Notes: generated from the letters alone by a model not told the origin. DNA of 64,000 bases from an uncultured Muribaculaceae bacterium (GCA_910578075.1 CAJTPK010000004.1:76583-140582); one strand, 5' to 3'; shown: positions 17,201 to 25,815, counted from the first letter of the stretch. Made by a program: numbers and translations.

Positions 17201-17439
17201 GCACATATGCGTCGGTAAAAGATTGCGATTCCCTATTCCGCACAAAGGAAGAGATTGCAGGCGTTTTGAGTGCGCTCGCTGATACATTGACGCACAAAAG
17301 CCCTCAAAACCGGCATTTAGCTGCGCGTCTACGACATAGAGCCGCTTTTCTTTCGCGACGTGACAGCATCAACAATGCGGAATGGCAGAGATATTACCGA
17401 ACTTTACCCCCACATTTACGGTTAAAAATGTCAAGATAG
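14197..17439 (+). CDS. DUF2723 (TMEM260-like, GT-C fold) membrane glycosyltransferase
   Basis: 1080 residues. N-terminal GT-C membrane domain (about 10-390) with 9-11 helices; the first loop carries [20 protein letters not shown], whose acidic DxxE pair is the GT-C catalytic-type motif, then HPPGNPTW and [13 protein letters not shown] second helix group lies around 615-720, followed by a periplasmic C-terminal region of about 350 residues ([39 protein letters not shown]). DUF2723/TMEM260 proteins transfer mannose or another sugar from a lipid carrier to protein in eukaryotes, and are conserved in Bacteroidota. Last gene of the GT4-gmd-fcl operon. Substrate specificity is inference from context. 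Confidence 0.87.
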   Translation: MIHGERNIDRIVSWGVFFILLVTYWLTVAPTVSYWDCPEYVSAAWKLEVGHPPGNPTWMLVERVVTMLAPSGHYAALLVNLSSGLFTAFAGFFLAKALFAASGWILGELKPKGNPLIIRSVTSLTGALAFGWCDSAWYSAVEAEVYAMSIFMTSLCVWIMVKWAFCHTQPMSTRYLILLAYLFGLSLGIHQLNLLCIPALAIIWGIKRKVRTWWKVASLFVLSLVVVGCILAGIMPSTIAIAAEMELIAVNTFGLPFLSGVIAYVTMLGLSLLIALAVTSRSDNRGVLAASVFPPVFLSGIFIFSSNFAVGAAMSAIASLLLVRGHNFSPRRLNICMWMLAMLLTGYASYAIIPIRGGIPSPANSTMPGDPFSFASYQAREQYGGAPLLYGHTPFSKEMLKEEHGSGNGLPSYRRVVLEPQHPIVTAKEQGASLSDPYRMLTHDDSAFNKKALEQDGDAYVVRSYTVKPVLTPELNMWFPRITSRDPADLPCFADWTGMKRSNMTEVVVSEAIDSTGNYVNKLSADGSRHKKKSYRPTYAQSLKMLLTYQTGYMYFRYLLWNFMGRQNDEHSTGEVEHGNFITGFTAIDNLMLGAEDALPSRIGRNNKGRNSYFLLPFLLGIAGIVTLCASGKRGHKACLAIAMLFVMTGIAIVVYLNQAPGEPRERDYSFLGSYLAFAAWIGFGAFGLLRIAGKYALAAASIPLFAVVWMCVENYDDHDRSGRYAASRIASNILNSLPEDAIIFVDGDNATFPLWYSQEVEGIRKDVRVVNLAYLSMPQYATAQMKDWDGSKGIATTLKRKDIIYGALQFPRISDSSCDSVVDASVMLRELAESAASGKPECNYRRIRIMDGDNNSFIFPIGNIAKVEGGKGLDFRKLMILDIISTNAQADKPRPIYWHQCLPMRHYIGLDSTSSAGLFARRFGRYSAIEREKEYTEGLENLLPPNRLDRDVYLDGAPANQISAHRAGLLLAAKDMIRSGKIKTALRLVMAADSLMGSDPRTYASVKDCDSLFRTKEEIAGVLSALADTLTHKSPQNRHLAARLRHRAAFLSRRDSINNAEWQRYYRTLPPHLRLKMSR

Positions 17440-17454
17440 TTCAGTAAATTTTAT

Positions 17455-17462
17455 TAATTTTG
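17455..17462 (+). promoter_or_regulatory. Candidate -7 box (TAATTTTG) for the DUF1573 genes
   Basis: Matches TAnnTTTG 35 bp before the ATG at 17497; the -33 region is not recognisable. Confidence 0.4.
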
Positions 17463-17496
17463 TGTATTGAGTGCATAACTCTTCAAACCAACTGAT

Positions 17497-17907
17497 ATGA
17501 AGAAATTATTACCTATATTGCTGCTTGTTCTCTTCATAGGAATCCAGGCAGAGGGAAAGAAAAAGAATACAGAGGGAAATGCCTTGATCTCTTTCACCAC
17601 CGAATCGCATGATTTCGGTATCATATCTGATGATAAGGGTGCGGTTTCAACTGAGTTTGAGTTTATCAACCAGGGTAACGCCCCTCTCGTGATCTACAGC
17701 GCGACAGCCGACTGCGGATGCACACGTCCCGAATATCCCAAGAATCCGGTGGCTCCAGGCAAAAAAGGGAAAATTAAAGTTAATTTTATCCCACAGGGAT
17801 ATATGGGAAGTTTCACCAAAAACGTGAAAGTGAAGAGCAACGGCTCAAAGAAAATGAAGGTGCTTAAAATCACCGGCGTTGTCAATCCCAACCGTTCGAA
17901 GAAATAA
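17497..17907 (+). CDS. Secreted single-domain DUF1573 protein
   Basis: 136 residues: signal peptide 1-20 (LLPILLLVLFIGIQAEG) and one DUF1573 immunoglobulin-like domain with ESHDFGIISDDKGAVSTEFEF, the cysteine pair ADCGCTRPEYPKNPVAPG and GYMGSFTKNVKVKSNG. DUF1573 modules are ASH/MSP-like beta-sandwiches common in secreted Bacteroidota proteins; no enzymatic role is known. Followed 5 bp later by a two-domain paralogue, so probably co-transcribed. Confidence 0.87.
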   Translation: MKKLLPILLLVLFIGIQAEGKKKNTEGNALISFTTESHDFGIISDDKGAVSTEFEFINQGNAPLVIYSATADCGCTRPEYPKNPVAPGKKGKIKVNFIPQGYMGSFTKNVKVKSNGSKKMKVLKITGVVNPNRSKK

Positions 17908-17912
17908 GGATA

Positions 17913-18638
17913 ATGCGTATAAACTTACTCACAACATTATTTCTCACACTTCTCCTCTCATTCGGAGGCAGAAGCGAGATTATATGGCTTGAGAAAGAGT
18001 ATGATTTCGGTTTGATGAAAGAGGAAGCCGGACCCAAGACCGGGAGCGTCAGGCTGGTGAACACCGGTCCGGATGAGATCGCAATCACAGGTGCCCGTCC
18101 GAGCTGCGGATGCACCGGAGTGGCTTATCCGGAGGATCCTATCGCACCCGGCGATACAGTTAAATTCTCTTTCACCTACAATCCACTTGGCCGTCCCGGA
18201 AGATTTGAGAAATCCATAAGGGTATATATCGGTGATTTCGACATGGCTACTCTGCGTATACGCGGTAACGTGCTCGGAACACCGGAATCCCTTTCCACCC
18301 TCTATCCTGTGGAAGCCGGACCGTTGCGTCTTTCCTCCGGATTGCTCGACGGTGGAGAAGTGGATCTCGGATCTACACGTCATTTGTTCCTGAACGGATA
18401 TAACCAGACGGGCGATACCATTCGCCCTGTATGGAAATGCGAGGATCCTTCGCTTAGCATCATGTCTTCATCCGAAGAGGTCGGTCCCGGCGATATTGTA
18501 TCCTTCAGTTTCTACTTCAACTCCCGAGAACGCAAAATGCCCGGAATAGTAAGAATACCGGTCACTATATTTTCCGATAACAAAGAAGGGGCGGAATCTG
18601 CTGAAGTTATCTTCACTGTAACCGTCACTGACAAATAA
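17913..18638 (+). CDS. Secreted two-domain DUF1573 protein
   Basis: 241 residues: signal peptide, then a DUF1573 domain (about 22-120; EKEYDFGLMKEEAGPKTGSV, SCGCTGVAYPEDPIAPGD) and a second, cysteine-free beta-sandwich (about 125-238; LSSGLLDGGEVDLG, FSFYFNSRERKMPGIVRIPV). The second domain seems a diverged duplicate. Paralogue of the upstream gene; likely extracytoplasmic, role unknown. Confidence 0.83.
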   Translation: MRINLLTTLFLTLLLSFGGRSEIIWLEKEYDFGLMKEEAGPKTGSVRLVNTGPDEIAITGARPSCGCTGVAYPEDPIAPGDTVKFSFTYNPLGRPGRFEKSIRVYIGDFDMATLRIRGNVLGTPESLSTLYPVEAGPLRLSSGLLDGGEVDLGSTRHLFLNGYNQTGDTIRPVWKCEDPSLSIMSSSEEVGPGDIVSFSFYFNSRERKMPGIVRIPVTIFSDNKEGAESAEVIFTVTVTDK

Positions 18639-18653
18639 GAGTCCATCTCATAA
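18636..18653 (-). repeat. GAGTCC-type repeat half-site in meaB leader
   Basis: TAAGAGTCCATCTCATAA, starting with the stop codon of the DUF1573 gene and ending 10 bp before the meaB ATG. Reverse complement matches TTATGAGACGGACTCTTA with one change. Confidence 0.6.
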
Positions 18654-18663
18654 CCTACTACCC

Positions 18664-19758
18664 ATGAATCATCCCGAAAACAATTCCGAATACAAAGGCC
18701 TTCAGGTCAACTCCGGTGTAACCTCACAACCTGTGACAAATCCTTATCGACGTCCTGCACGACGCCGCCCACAGCTTTCGGCATCCGAATATGTGGAAGG
18801 CATACTTAAAGGAAATGTCAGTATTCTCGGACAGGCGGTAACTCTTGTAGAAAGCACGGCTGAGCATCATCAGGCACTTGCACAGGAAGTTATCGAGAAG
18901 TGTTTGCCATATTCAGGAGATTCACGCCGAATCGGAATCACGGGAGTGCCGGGAGCAGGCAAATCCACATCGATCGATGTTTTCGGGCTCCATGTTCTGC
19001 GACAGGGCGGTAAACTTGCCGTGCTTGCTATCGACCCCAGCTCGGAGCGTACCCGCGGCAGTATCCTTGGAGACAAGACCCGTATGGAGAAGCTGTCACA
19101 GCATCCGGATGCCTTCATACGTCCCAGCCCGTCAGCCGGTTCTTTGGGTGGTGTTGCCCGCAAGACCCGCGAGACCATAGTCCTCTGCGAGGCTGCCGGA
19201 TATAACAATATTTTCGTAGAGACGGTAGGTGTAGGACAGAGTGAGACTGCAGTGCACTCCATGGTAGACTTCTTCCTTCTCATCCAGCTCGCAGGCACAG
19301 GCGATGAGCTTCAGGGTATCAAACGCGGCATAATGGAGATGGCCGACGGTATTGTGATCAATAAGGCCGATGGTGATAATGTAGAGAGAGCGAACCTCGC
19401 CGCCGCACAATTCCGCAACGCGCTGCATCTCTTTCCGCCGACACCGAGCAAATGGGTGCCGGAAGTGGTGACCTATAGCGGCTATTATGAGCTGAACATC
19501 GACAAGGTATGGGATATGATCGACCGTTATTTCGCGTATGTGAAAGAGACAGGTTATTTTGAGCGCAAACGCAATGAGCAGGCAAAATACTGGATGTTCG
19601 AGACCATCAACGAAGAGCTACGCCACAACTTCTACCGCCAGCCGGAGATCCGCGCCCTCCTCGAGCAGAAAGAGCTCCGCGTCCTCAACAACGAACAGAG
19701 CTCCTTCACCGCCGCCCACGACGTGCTCCACCGCTACTTCGCCCTCCTCCGCGAATAA
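18664..19758 (+). CDS. meaB: Methylmalonyl-CoA mutase-associated GTPase MeaB
   Basis: 364 residues. G3E-family P-loop GTPase that loads and protects adenosylcobalamin in methylmalonyl-CoA mutase, part of the succinate-propionate route in Bacteroidales. Walker A GVPGAGKST (94-102); LAIDPSSERTRGSILGDKTRME; PSPSAGSLGGVARKTRE; FVETVGVGQSE; guanine-specific NKAD in VINKADGDN. A ~55-residue N-terminal extension and C-terminal helices (dimerisation) are as in the family. The mutase subunits are not in this window. Confidence 0.94.
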   Translation: MNHPENNSEYKGLQVNSGVTSQPVTNPYRRPARRRPQLSASEYVEGILKGNVSILGQAVTLVESTAEHHQALAQEVIEKCLPYSGDSRRIGITGVPGAGKSTSIDVFGLHVLRQGGKLAVLAIDPSSERTRGSILGDKTRMEKLSQHPDAFIRPSPSAGSLGGVARKTRETIVLCEAAGYNNIFVETVGVGQSETAVHSMVDFFLLIQLAGTGDELQGIKRGIMEMADGIVINKADGDNVERANLAAAQFRNALHLFPPTPSKWVPEVVTYSGYYELNIDKVWDMIDRYFAYVKETGYFERKRNEQAKYWMFETINEELRHNFYRQPEIRALLEQKELRVLNNEQSSFTAAHDVLHRYFALLRE

Positions 19759-19806
19759 ATCCCCCTTTTCTAAAAAAATAGGGGACACTATGGTCTGAAA
19801 GATTCT

Positions 19807-22422
19807 TTATTCCGACATTACGATAAGCTCCAATGGGGTGCCGTTACCAATAACAATATAATATTTTCCAGCGGGAACGCGGGTACCGGACTTATCTTTC
19901 AAATCCCATTCAATATGATTGGAAGCATTGCCCGAGAATGTTCTGATCTCGTTGTCTGTGCTGTCCAATATACGAACAGGCTGGTTCTGTGTGATATTTC
20001 TGATTTCAACATAACCGTTATATCCTGGAATCACAGATTGCGGCACAACATAGGCATCATTGTTGGTTTTACCGACAGAATTAATATCCGGGAAAACCTC
20101 AGCAAGACCAAGCTTTGTAGAAATCATAAGTGATCTTGATTCCGGATTCCAACCGAGGCCATACACGCAGTCCGAAGGAATCGGAGAATTCGAGGTAGAA
20201 TAATGCGCTTCAATATTATTTCTATCCGCACTTACACATATCACACCTGTGTTATTTGTTCCTATCCACATCCTTCCGCCATCATCAAATATTACTTTGT
20301 TTACCTGAGATTTTACAGGAAGAACATCTGAGATGACATTGTTGAATGATTGATAATCTTCACCGTATATACCATCGCCATGTGTATCTGTTTCAGGATG
20401 AATGACAAATAGCCCGTATAATCCAGAAATCAAGATATCGCCTGTCAACGGATCTTCTACGGCATCAGCCATACGTTCTATGTAATTTTTTTTGCCATAT
20501 TTATCCGTAAGATGAGAATATGTTATAATTTCATCATCTAAAATATTATCTAAAGTTCCTTTATGATTTAAAATCATAATAGAACTATATACACCTGCAG
20601 TAAAACAATATATCAAGTTTTTATTCCTTATATGCCTTCCTGCTACAACTTTACAATCCCATGAAGGGTAATCATCATTAGATATAGTTATTGATTTCCA
20701 ATATTCTCCAGCCGTAATCTCGGATATTGGATTATCATAAAGTTTGGCTCTTTGGGATAAAGTCATATATTTCAGTTGACTTTTAGGAGAAGAACCTTTT
20801 TTCTCAAAAGGATTTGAAAACAAAATCCATATTGTCCCTTCATTATCAATAGTAGGATTTGAAAAACAACTCATTGTCCCCCATGTCTGAACAGGAGTCT
20901 CAGATACAAATCCCGGAAAATCTTTGAATAAATCGTTCTCGGCTGAAAATTTTATGACATCTTTCTTTATATCAGAGATATTTTGAAACATAACTCCTCC
21001 AAACATTGATCCGCAAACAATCCAATCAGGATAAAAGGGATCCAGAATCAGACCTTGTGGATCAGCGATAGGAAATCTATTTATATTACTTCTATAAATT
21101 CTTTGTAACGCGTCATTATCCTCTACTGATTCAGGCATATTATAGGTCTGAGAATGAATTGTCCATTCATTTCCAAGTAAGCCAGACAGCAATGATGGTG
21201 TAACCGGACTATTATTACTCAATTGCCAATCTTGACCATGATTTATAACCAAATGTCCATATTTAGGTGAGAATGTCATATATGTTGATAAAAAAGCTGC
21301 CGGAGCATTAGGCCTGATAGCTTCAATTATATTATTCCATTGTGGAGTGGATGTATCTGAATTATTATCGTATGTCACTTCACAAAGCGAGAACTTACCT
21401 CTATCCTGATATTTCCAAAATGTTTTAAAATCCCAAGACCCTATGACAACAGGTGTTTCATCTAATTTTACAGAAACAATAGTAGGTTCTTCCTCATTTT
21501 CAAATGCCCTTATCTGAAATACCTTGGAAGAAGTATAAAGTAAATAACCTTCGCGATTAGGAATAAAATTAGATTCATATCTTGTAACCCATGATTCATT
21601 TGTACTTTTTGAAAAGAAGTTCTCCTTTGAATCCAAGAATTTATCTATAACCCAGTCATTCTCTACATTATTCGCAATCATCAAGAAATTAGAATTACCG
21701 GCTAAACCTTCTACATATGCGAATGAATTTTCATTTAACGGAAGTAGAACACAAGGATTTTTAACCGATTCAATTTTCTTGAATTCATCTACACCAACTT
21801 GTTCGTCATATATAGCTTCCCAAGCTAAATCATTAAAAATCGCAACTAATCTTTTTCCAATTCTACACACTGCTTTTAACGGCACATTCAATACACAATC
21901 TTCAATTTTTGTCAAATTTTGATTATCTACATCGATATGCATATATCCACAATCTGTTGCAATCCAAGCATCTCCTGAAGTAGGTTCAAATACAACTGAA
22001 TTAACATTTGACATACCTGGATATGAATATTCTTTTAGTCTATCAATATGCAATACACTACGATCCTTTGTCATAATATCTATTCCTCCATCATTATAAA
22101 TTATAATAAGGTATTCACCCTTGGAGGAATAGTCAACCATCCTTATACCATTTGATATATGCTCTAAACTACCGTCAAAAAAGTTGATTTTATGTTCCTC
22201 TGAACCTTTATTATACTCAAAAAGAGCCATAGATGGAAAATCATATCCTTGATATGTCTTATTATATATCTGTTGATGAACAAGAAAATATGTAGAAACC
22301 GGTGTATCAATTATCCGGATCGGAGTCATATCAAAAGAAGGATGAAGACGCCATTCTGATGCTATACAAACTTCACAGAACATCATTATGAACAGAATCA
22401 TCAAATTATTTAAATATTTCAT
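19807..22422 (-). CDS. PorZ-like secreted beta-propeller protein
   Basis: 871 residues: signal peptide 1-21, a long WD/Reg_prop-like beta-propeller region (recurring W-I-A/G-T-D/N turns such as DAWIATDCGYMHID and MWIGTNNTGVICV) and a C-terminal FlgD-type Ig domain (about 805-868; VEIRNITQNQPVRILD, IEWDLKDKSGTRVPAGKYYI). The N-terminus EWRLHPSFDMTPIRIIDTPVSTYFL resembles PorZ of type IX secretion. PorZ in Porphyromonas helps deliver A-LPS to T9SS cargo; Bacteroidales without T9SS also have such proteins, so function here is open. No lipobox or T9SS CTD. Composition is distinctly AT-rich compared with meaB and with genes beyond the tRNA, suggesting transfer or a different history. Confidence 0.55.
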   Translation of the reverse strand: MKYLNNLMILFIMMFCEVCIASEWRLHPSFDMTPIRIIDTPVSTYFLVHQQIYNKTYQGYDFPSMALFEYNKGSEEHKINFFDGSLEHISNGIRMVDYSSKGEYLIIIYNDGGIDIMTKDRSVLHIDRLKEYSYPGMSNVNSVVFEPTSGDAWIATDCGYMHIDVDNQNLTKIEDCVLNVPLKAVCRIGKRLVAIFNDLAWEAIYDEQVGVDEFKKIESVKNPCVLLPLNENSFAYVEGLAGNSNFLMIANNVENDWVIDKFLDSKENFFSKSTNESWVTRYESNFIPNREGYLLYTSSKVFQIRAFENEEEPTIVSVKLDETPVVIGSWDFKTFWKYQDRGKFSLCEVTYDNNSDTSTPQWNNIIEAIRPNAPAAFLSTYMTFSPKYGHLVINHGQDWQLSNNSPVTPSLLSGLLGNEWTIHSQTYNMPESVEDNDALQRIYRSNINRFPIADPQGLILDPFYPDWIVCGSMFGGVMFQNISDIKKDVIKFSAENDLFKDFPGFVSETPVQTWGTMSCFSNPTIDNEGTIWILFSNPFEKKGSSPKSQLKYMTLSQRAKLYDNPISEITAGEYWKSITISNDDYPSWDCKVVAGRHIRNKNLIYCFTAGVYSSIMILNHKGTLDNILDDEIITYSHLTDKYGKKNYIERMADAVEDPLTGDILISGLYGLFVIHPETDTHGDGIYGEDYQSFNNVISDVLPVKSQVNKVIFDDGGRMWIGTNNTGVICVSADRNNIEAHYSTSNSPIPSDCVYGLGWNPESRSLMISTKLGLAEVFPDINSVGKTNNDAYVVPQSVIPGYNGYVEIRNITQNQPVRILDSTDNEIRTFSGNASNHIEWDLKDKSGTRVPAGKYYIVIGNGTPLELIVMSE

Positions 22423-22524
22423 TTTAGATTATTTCTTATCAGGAATTTATTAATCCACCATACATTCATACCTAAAACGCAAGATAGTTATCTTATATTG
22501 CCATCTCAATTTTCATAATGATAT

Positions 22525-24081
22525 TCACAGAGACCTATAGTCCATAAGGAATGCATCTACAACTTTCATTTCTGATCCCATTACCTGAACATGAGGAATT
22601 ATATATGATACCGTATCCTTATCACATGTTATAAGTTCTCTGAATCTAGTTCTTGACACGATTCTTTCACCGCTATCACTTATTAGCAAAATATCAATTC
22701 TTTCTTCAGGAACAGCACCAATGTACATTATTTTATTTTTATAAATTAGAAGGCGCCTATCAGTACACTTTTGAAAATCTTTCTTTCTTAGACTAAAATC
22801 CCTCAGACATCTTGGAAATAACTCAACACCTTGTAAGCCATACTTTGTATTAAGAATCTGATATGATGGTTTTAAAAAATCTATTCCAAAAGATATTGGA
22901 GTTTGATCATAAAAAACTATTTTTCTCCCACTTTTAATCTCCGATAATTTAGCAAGCTCATTCACTTCATCTATTTCTTTTGATAACTTCTCCTGAATAA
23001 TTATTGATTTTATTAGACTAACTGAAGCCAAAGAAAATACGAACAACACTGATATATACGACCAGATTCTTTGGTTCCTTATATGACGGTCTTTAAGAAT
23101 ATTCAATATACCTAAACCGCATAAAAGTTGAGAAAACATACCTGTCCTCGGACCATTATAATATTTTAAATATAGAATACAAGAAATCAAACCAAATATA
23201 AATATACAGCTATGGAAAGCTTTAGTTGTAACATTGATTGATGACTTTCGATATAGTTTTATTCTACTTATTCTTATGATTAACAATAGTGTATAGATAT
23301 AGAACAAACAATTATATACCAATAAATGCACGAGTGTCTCCCACAATACACTCTTTATAATATTCGATTGTCTGTCATCAGTCATAATCCAGAAAGCTGG
23401 CATTGAAATTATAGTCACTAATCCTGCAAACAAGCCTATTAATACCAAAAGTCTACAAGTAGATGGCTTATTTTTCTCAACCAAAAGAAATACAATCAAA
23501 CCAATCAAAAGGGGTGCCGATAATCCTTCATGCCACCATCCTACTATATATGAAAATAATAGTAGTCCGCATTTTGCAATAAAACTTATGCGGAAACCTG
23601 ATTGATCTTTAAAAAAAATATATAGAAGTAACAATCCTAATGCACATCCCCAGACATAATTAATCGAATACACTACTGTAAACATAAAATCATGCCATGG
23701 TATTATAAATGACACAATACCTATCCATGCGGCAGAACTAATAGATATCCATTTTAAATCTGCTATTTTAATACCTATTATAAATATTACTACTATTAGA
23801 AAACCTGTAATACTTGAGTATATATAATGCGGAAACAATGCAAGAAACGGAGCTGACACAGTATTGCATAATCGACCTGTGTCCCATTTCCAATGATCAA
23901 TGCAATTATTTAATGTTGAAACAAAGTATTCCCAAGTTCCATGCACTCCAACAGATTTGCACTGGTACCATAAGTCTTCACAACATTCTGTTGTAACGTA
24001 GTACATTATACCTCCCAATACAGACAATATAATTATAATACCTACATATATAAATTTTGGGAGATTTTGTCTATTATTCAT
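22525..24081 (-). CDS. Polytopic membrane protein, DUF6056/GtrII-like
   Basis: 518 residues with about ten membrane helices and a ~130-residue soluble C-terminus. The first loop carries CCEDLWYQCKSVGVHGTWEYF and HWKWDTGRLCNTVSAPFL, reminiscent of GT-C-type enzymes where an acidic residue after helix 1 and a WxxGR motif mark sugar-lipid transferases; WWHEGLSAPLLIGLI is the pattern I associate with DUF6056. A sugar-transfer role is inference only. AT-rich like the PorZ-like gene downstream on the same strand (102 bp apart). Its ATG lies just past the tRNA-Ser terminator, and no separate promoter is apparent. Confidence 0.6.
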   Translation of the reverse strand: MNNRQNLPKFIYVGIIIILSVLGGIMYYVTTECCEDLWYQCKSVGVHGTWEYFVSTLNNCIDHWKWDTGRLCNTVSAPFLALFPHYIYSSITGFLIVVIFIIGIKIADLKWISISSAAWIGIVSFIIPWHDFMFTVVYSINYVWGCALGLLLLYIFFKDQSGFRISFIAKCGLLLFSYIVGWWHEGLSAPLLIGLIVFLLVEKNKPSTCRLLVLIGLFAGLVTIISMPAFWIMTDDRQSNIIKSVLWETLVHLLVYNCLFYIYTLLLIIRISRIKLYRKSSINVTTKAFHSCIFIFGLISCILYLKYYNGPRTGMFSQLLCGLGILNILKDRHIRNQRIWSYISVLFVFSLASVSLIKSIIIQEKLSKEIDEVNELAKLSEIKSGRKIVFYDQTPISFGIDFLKPSYQILNTKYGLQGVELFPRCLRDFSLRKKDFQKCTDRRLLIYKNKIMYIGAVPEERIDILLISDSGERIVSRTRFRELITCDKDTVSYIIPHVQVMGSEMKVVDAFLMDYRSL

Positions 24082-24096
24082 TAAGAGAGGCTCTAA

Positions 24097-24129
24097 TTAA
24101 AAATTAGCTCCAAGTGAAACACTTGGAGC
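24097..24129 (-). terminator. Intrinsic terminator of tRNA-Ser
   Basis: GCTCCAAGTG/CACTTGGAGC (24107-24116 and 24120-24129) is a perfect 10-bp stem with a 3-nt loop, followed on the minus strand by TAATTTTTAATTAG. It begins 5 bp after the tRNA 3' end. Confidence 0.8.
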
Positions 24130-24133
24130 ATAA

Positions 24134-24223
24134 TGGCGGAAGGGACGAGATTCGAACTCGTGGTAGGATAACTCCTACGTCAGTTTAGCAAACTGGTGGT
24201 TTCAGCCACTCACCCACCCTTCC
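24134..24223 (-). tRNA. tRNA-Ser (anticodon GCT), CCA encoded
   Basis: On the minus strand the 90 nt begin GGAAGGGTGGGTGAGTGGC and end CCCTTCCGCCA. Acceptor stem GGAAGGG/CCCTTCC, D arm with GAGTGGCTGAAA, anticodon loop TTGCTAA (GCT), long class II variable arm (GTAGGAGTTATCCTAC) and T arm ACGAGTTCGAATCTCGT. Both the long variable arm and anticodon identify tRNA-Ser for AGC/AGU codons. Confidence 0.95.
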
Positions 24224-24264
24224 ATTGATGGTTTTCTATCGCAATCCTATTTGGATTGCGTTTG

Positions 24265-24296
24265 CAAAGTTAATCTATTTTCACTGACTTTGCAAA
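24265..24296 (-). promoter_or_regulatory. Promoter of tRNA-Ser
   Basis: On the minus strand TTTG, exactly 20 bp, TAACTTTG: a textbook Bacteroidota sigma-ABfr promoter. An 8-bp hairpin CGCAATCC/GGATTGCG (24240-24260) lies in the transcribed leader between it and the tRNA. Confidence 0.78.
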
Positions 24297-24333
24297 TCTT
24301 TCCATTATTTTTTTCTAAAAAAGTTAGAAGATT

Positions 24334-25137
24334 CTATTTCGTGAGGTCGAGCCAATAGGCGCGGACCACGGGAATAATGGTGTCGGTGAATTCAATCTTG
24401 GGCATGGAGCCGTCGGGAATATCTGCGACAAAGACTGCCCGATGTCCATCAGCATCTGTAAAGTAGTATGTGGATGTGCCTGCAGTGCCCTCTGTCTCCT
24501 TGTGTCCTTCATATACAATAGTGGGCACGGAGCGAAGATCCGTATCCTTATCATAGACAAGCATACGGTAGTGGGGCGCACCCTTTTCCGTACGGCTCAT
24601 ATCTATACGGTATACCGCACCATTCTCATTCCCTTTGAGACACATTACCGGTGTCCAACCTTGTCTCAGACCGGATTCCACACTCTCCATATCCTTTGCC
24701 GTCAGACTGTCGAGCATCACGCGTTCTCTGGCTGAAAGATAGCTTACATCATAAAGACTGTCATCTATCCAGACATATCCTCCACCCTTAAGGCTCCAAC
24801 CGCGCCATCCATATTCGTCCCAATCCTCGGGATGTGAACCGGCTATGGCATTTCTCAGCGAGTCATCAACCATTACAGAATAGTAGACCTTCATCTGCTC
24901 CTGGTTCTCAATATCATGCAAAGGATATGGACGCGAAAGCGGATAACTCACCATAGCCGCAAAGCCGGAACTGTCATTGTCTGCCACAATCCTCACAAGC
25001 TTTTTGACTCCCTCTGGCAACGAGTCGCATTTCTCGATCTCACTGACATCCGGTTTCGGAGCTTTTCCCTTTCCGCAGGAAGCAATCGGCATCACGACAA
25101 GCAATAATAAGATTATATAGTATATTGAATTGATCAT
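24334..25137 (-). CDS. Lipoprotein of unknown function
   Basis: About 267 residues from ATG 25137; an upstream in-frame ATG (25182) would cross the leader repeat. Lipobox LVVMPIASC with Cys at about residue 20, then KGKAPKPD. The mature part has PEGVKKLVRIVADNDSSGFAAMVSYPLSRPYPLHDI, GWRGWSLKGGGYVWID and YLSARERVMLDSLTAKD, suggesting an NTF2-like or SH3-like module, but I do not recognise a family. C-terminal beta-rich half ends FTDTIIPVVRAYWLDLTK. It lies downstream of the lysozyme gene on the same strand (58 bp), so the two may be co-expressed at the cell envelope. Confidence 0.7.
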   Translation of the reverse strand: MINSIYYIILLLLVVMPIASCGKGKAPKPDVSEIEKCDSLPEGVKKLVRIVADNDSSGFAAMVSYPLSRPYPLHDIENQEQMKVYYSVMVDDSLRNAIAGSHPEDWDEYGWRGWSLKGGGYVWIDDSLYDVSYLSARERVMLDSLTAKDMESVESGLRQGWTPVMCLKGNENGAVYRIDMSRTEKGAPHYRMLVYDKDTDLRSVPTIVYEGHKETEGTAGTSTYYFTDADGHRAVFVADIPDGSMPKIEFTDTIIPVVRAYWLDLTK

Positions 25138-25144
25138 TTTTAAA

Positions 25145-25165
25145 TTTTTATGAGACGGATTCTTA
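25145..25165. repeat. GAGTCC-type repeat half-site in lipoprotein leader
   Basis: Plus strand TTTTATGAGACGGATTCTTA, i.e. TAAGAATCCGTCTCATAAAA in gene direction, ending 8 bp before the lipoprotein start codon. Confidence 0.6.
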
Positions 25166-25195
25166 ATATTATTAATTAACATACACTACCTCCTT

Positions 25196-25738
25196 TTATT
25201 GCTTTTTATCCCTTATAAAAAGCGTCTGAAATTCCTCCACACGCCTTCTGCGGATCTGACTGTGCACTTTTCCTCGATAACGGCAATGCGCAAGATAATT
25301 CGCCTCAATATCCCGATTACCAGCTCTAAGCTTTTTGACTACAGAAGAACGCAAAGTAGCGCCCGAACCTATGTTATAGGCCAGGACACCAAGAAGCAGC
25401 GAATCTGCCCCGAATTCACGGAACACCGCGCAGTTTTTCAACAAATCCTTTCTTAATATAGTCTCAGCTTCTGTTTGCGACAGCTTCTTATTACGACTAA
25501 ACTTCTCTCCGGGAAGCACCTTGTGTCCGTAGCCGACAAGCGGCCAATGCTTAGGACTGTGAAGGCCTTCATACTTCTTAATGATCTCAACGGCCTGTTC
25601 GAATGGAGAGACCTCAGGCTCGGAGACAGCCGGCGTTGCCTTTACAGTCATGACAGAAACACGCGCAGGTGAGAAAAGTCCGCACAATGTCATGCTGACA
25701 ATCGCCAACATCATTAATATTGATAACTTTTTCATCAA
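25196..25738 (-). CDS. GH24 (T4-type) lysozyme, secreted
   Basis: 180 residues: N-terminal hydrophobic signal (about 1-30), a short Pro/Glu linker, then a GH24 muramidase domain (about 46-175). Catalytic Glu57 in IIKKYEGLH, followed by VGYGHKVLPGE, SQTEAETILRKDL and LGVLAYNIGSGATLRSS. In phage T4 enzyme an Asp sits between the Glu and the GYGH strand; here the loop is shortened (SPKHWPLV) and has no Asp, a variant I associate with chromosomal Bacteroidales members. RKVH-like C-terminus RYRGKVHSQIRRRRVEEF closes the fold. No holin, spanin or other phage gene is nearby, so it is a cellular wall hydrolase or antagonism factor, not a prophage remnant. Confidence 0.85.
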   Translation of the reverse strand: MMKKLSILMMLAIVSMTLCGLFSPARVSVMTVKATPAVSEPEVSPFEQAVEIIKKYEGLHSPKHWPLVGYGHKVLPGEKFSRNKKLSQTEAETILRKDLLKNCAVFREFGADSLLLGVLAYNIGSGATLRSSVVKKLRAGNRDIEANYLAHCRYRGKVHSQIRRRRVEEFQTLFIRDKKQ

Positions 25739-25750
25739 TGTTTATAACGC

Positions 25751-25783
25751 GACAAGCGGCAGATTGTTCTTCCACCGCTTGTC
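25751..25783. other. 9-bp stem-loop between glpF and lysozyme genes
   Basis: GACAAGCGG/CCGCTTGTC with a 15-nt loop. It sits in the 77-bp spacer after glpF. No T tract follows on the minus strand, so it may be a processing or stabilising hairpin more than a terminator. Confidence 0.45.
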
Positions 25784-25815
25784 AATTCATTGATTTTTAA
25801 CTTATTTAACAGTCA

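Noticed and set aside
24224..24333. Possible attachment-site repeat of the tRNA-Ser gene
   Set aside because: The flank holds the tRNA promoter and a leader hairpin; I found no repeated tRNA 3' segment near the other end of the AT-rich pair.
25196..25738. Lysozyme gene as a prophage remnant
   Set aside because: It has a signal peptide, no holin, endopeptidase, tail or integrase genes around it, and cellular neighbours on both sides.
25751..25783. Stem-loop after glpF as a rho-independent terminator
   Set aside because: The stem is good but no T tract follows on the minus strand; kept only as a stem-loop.
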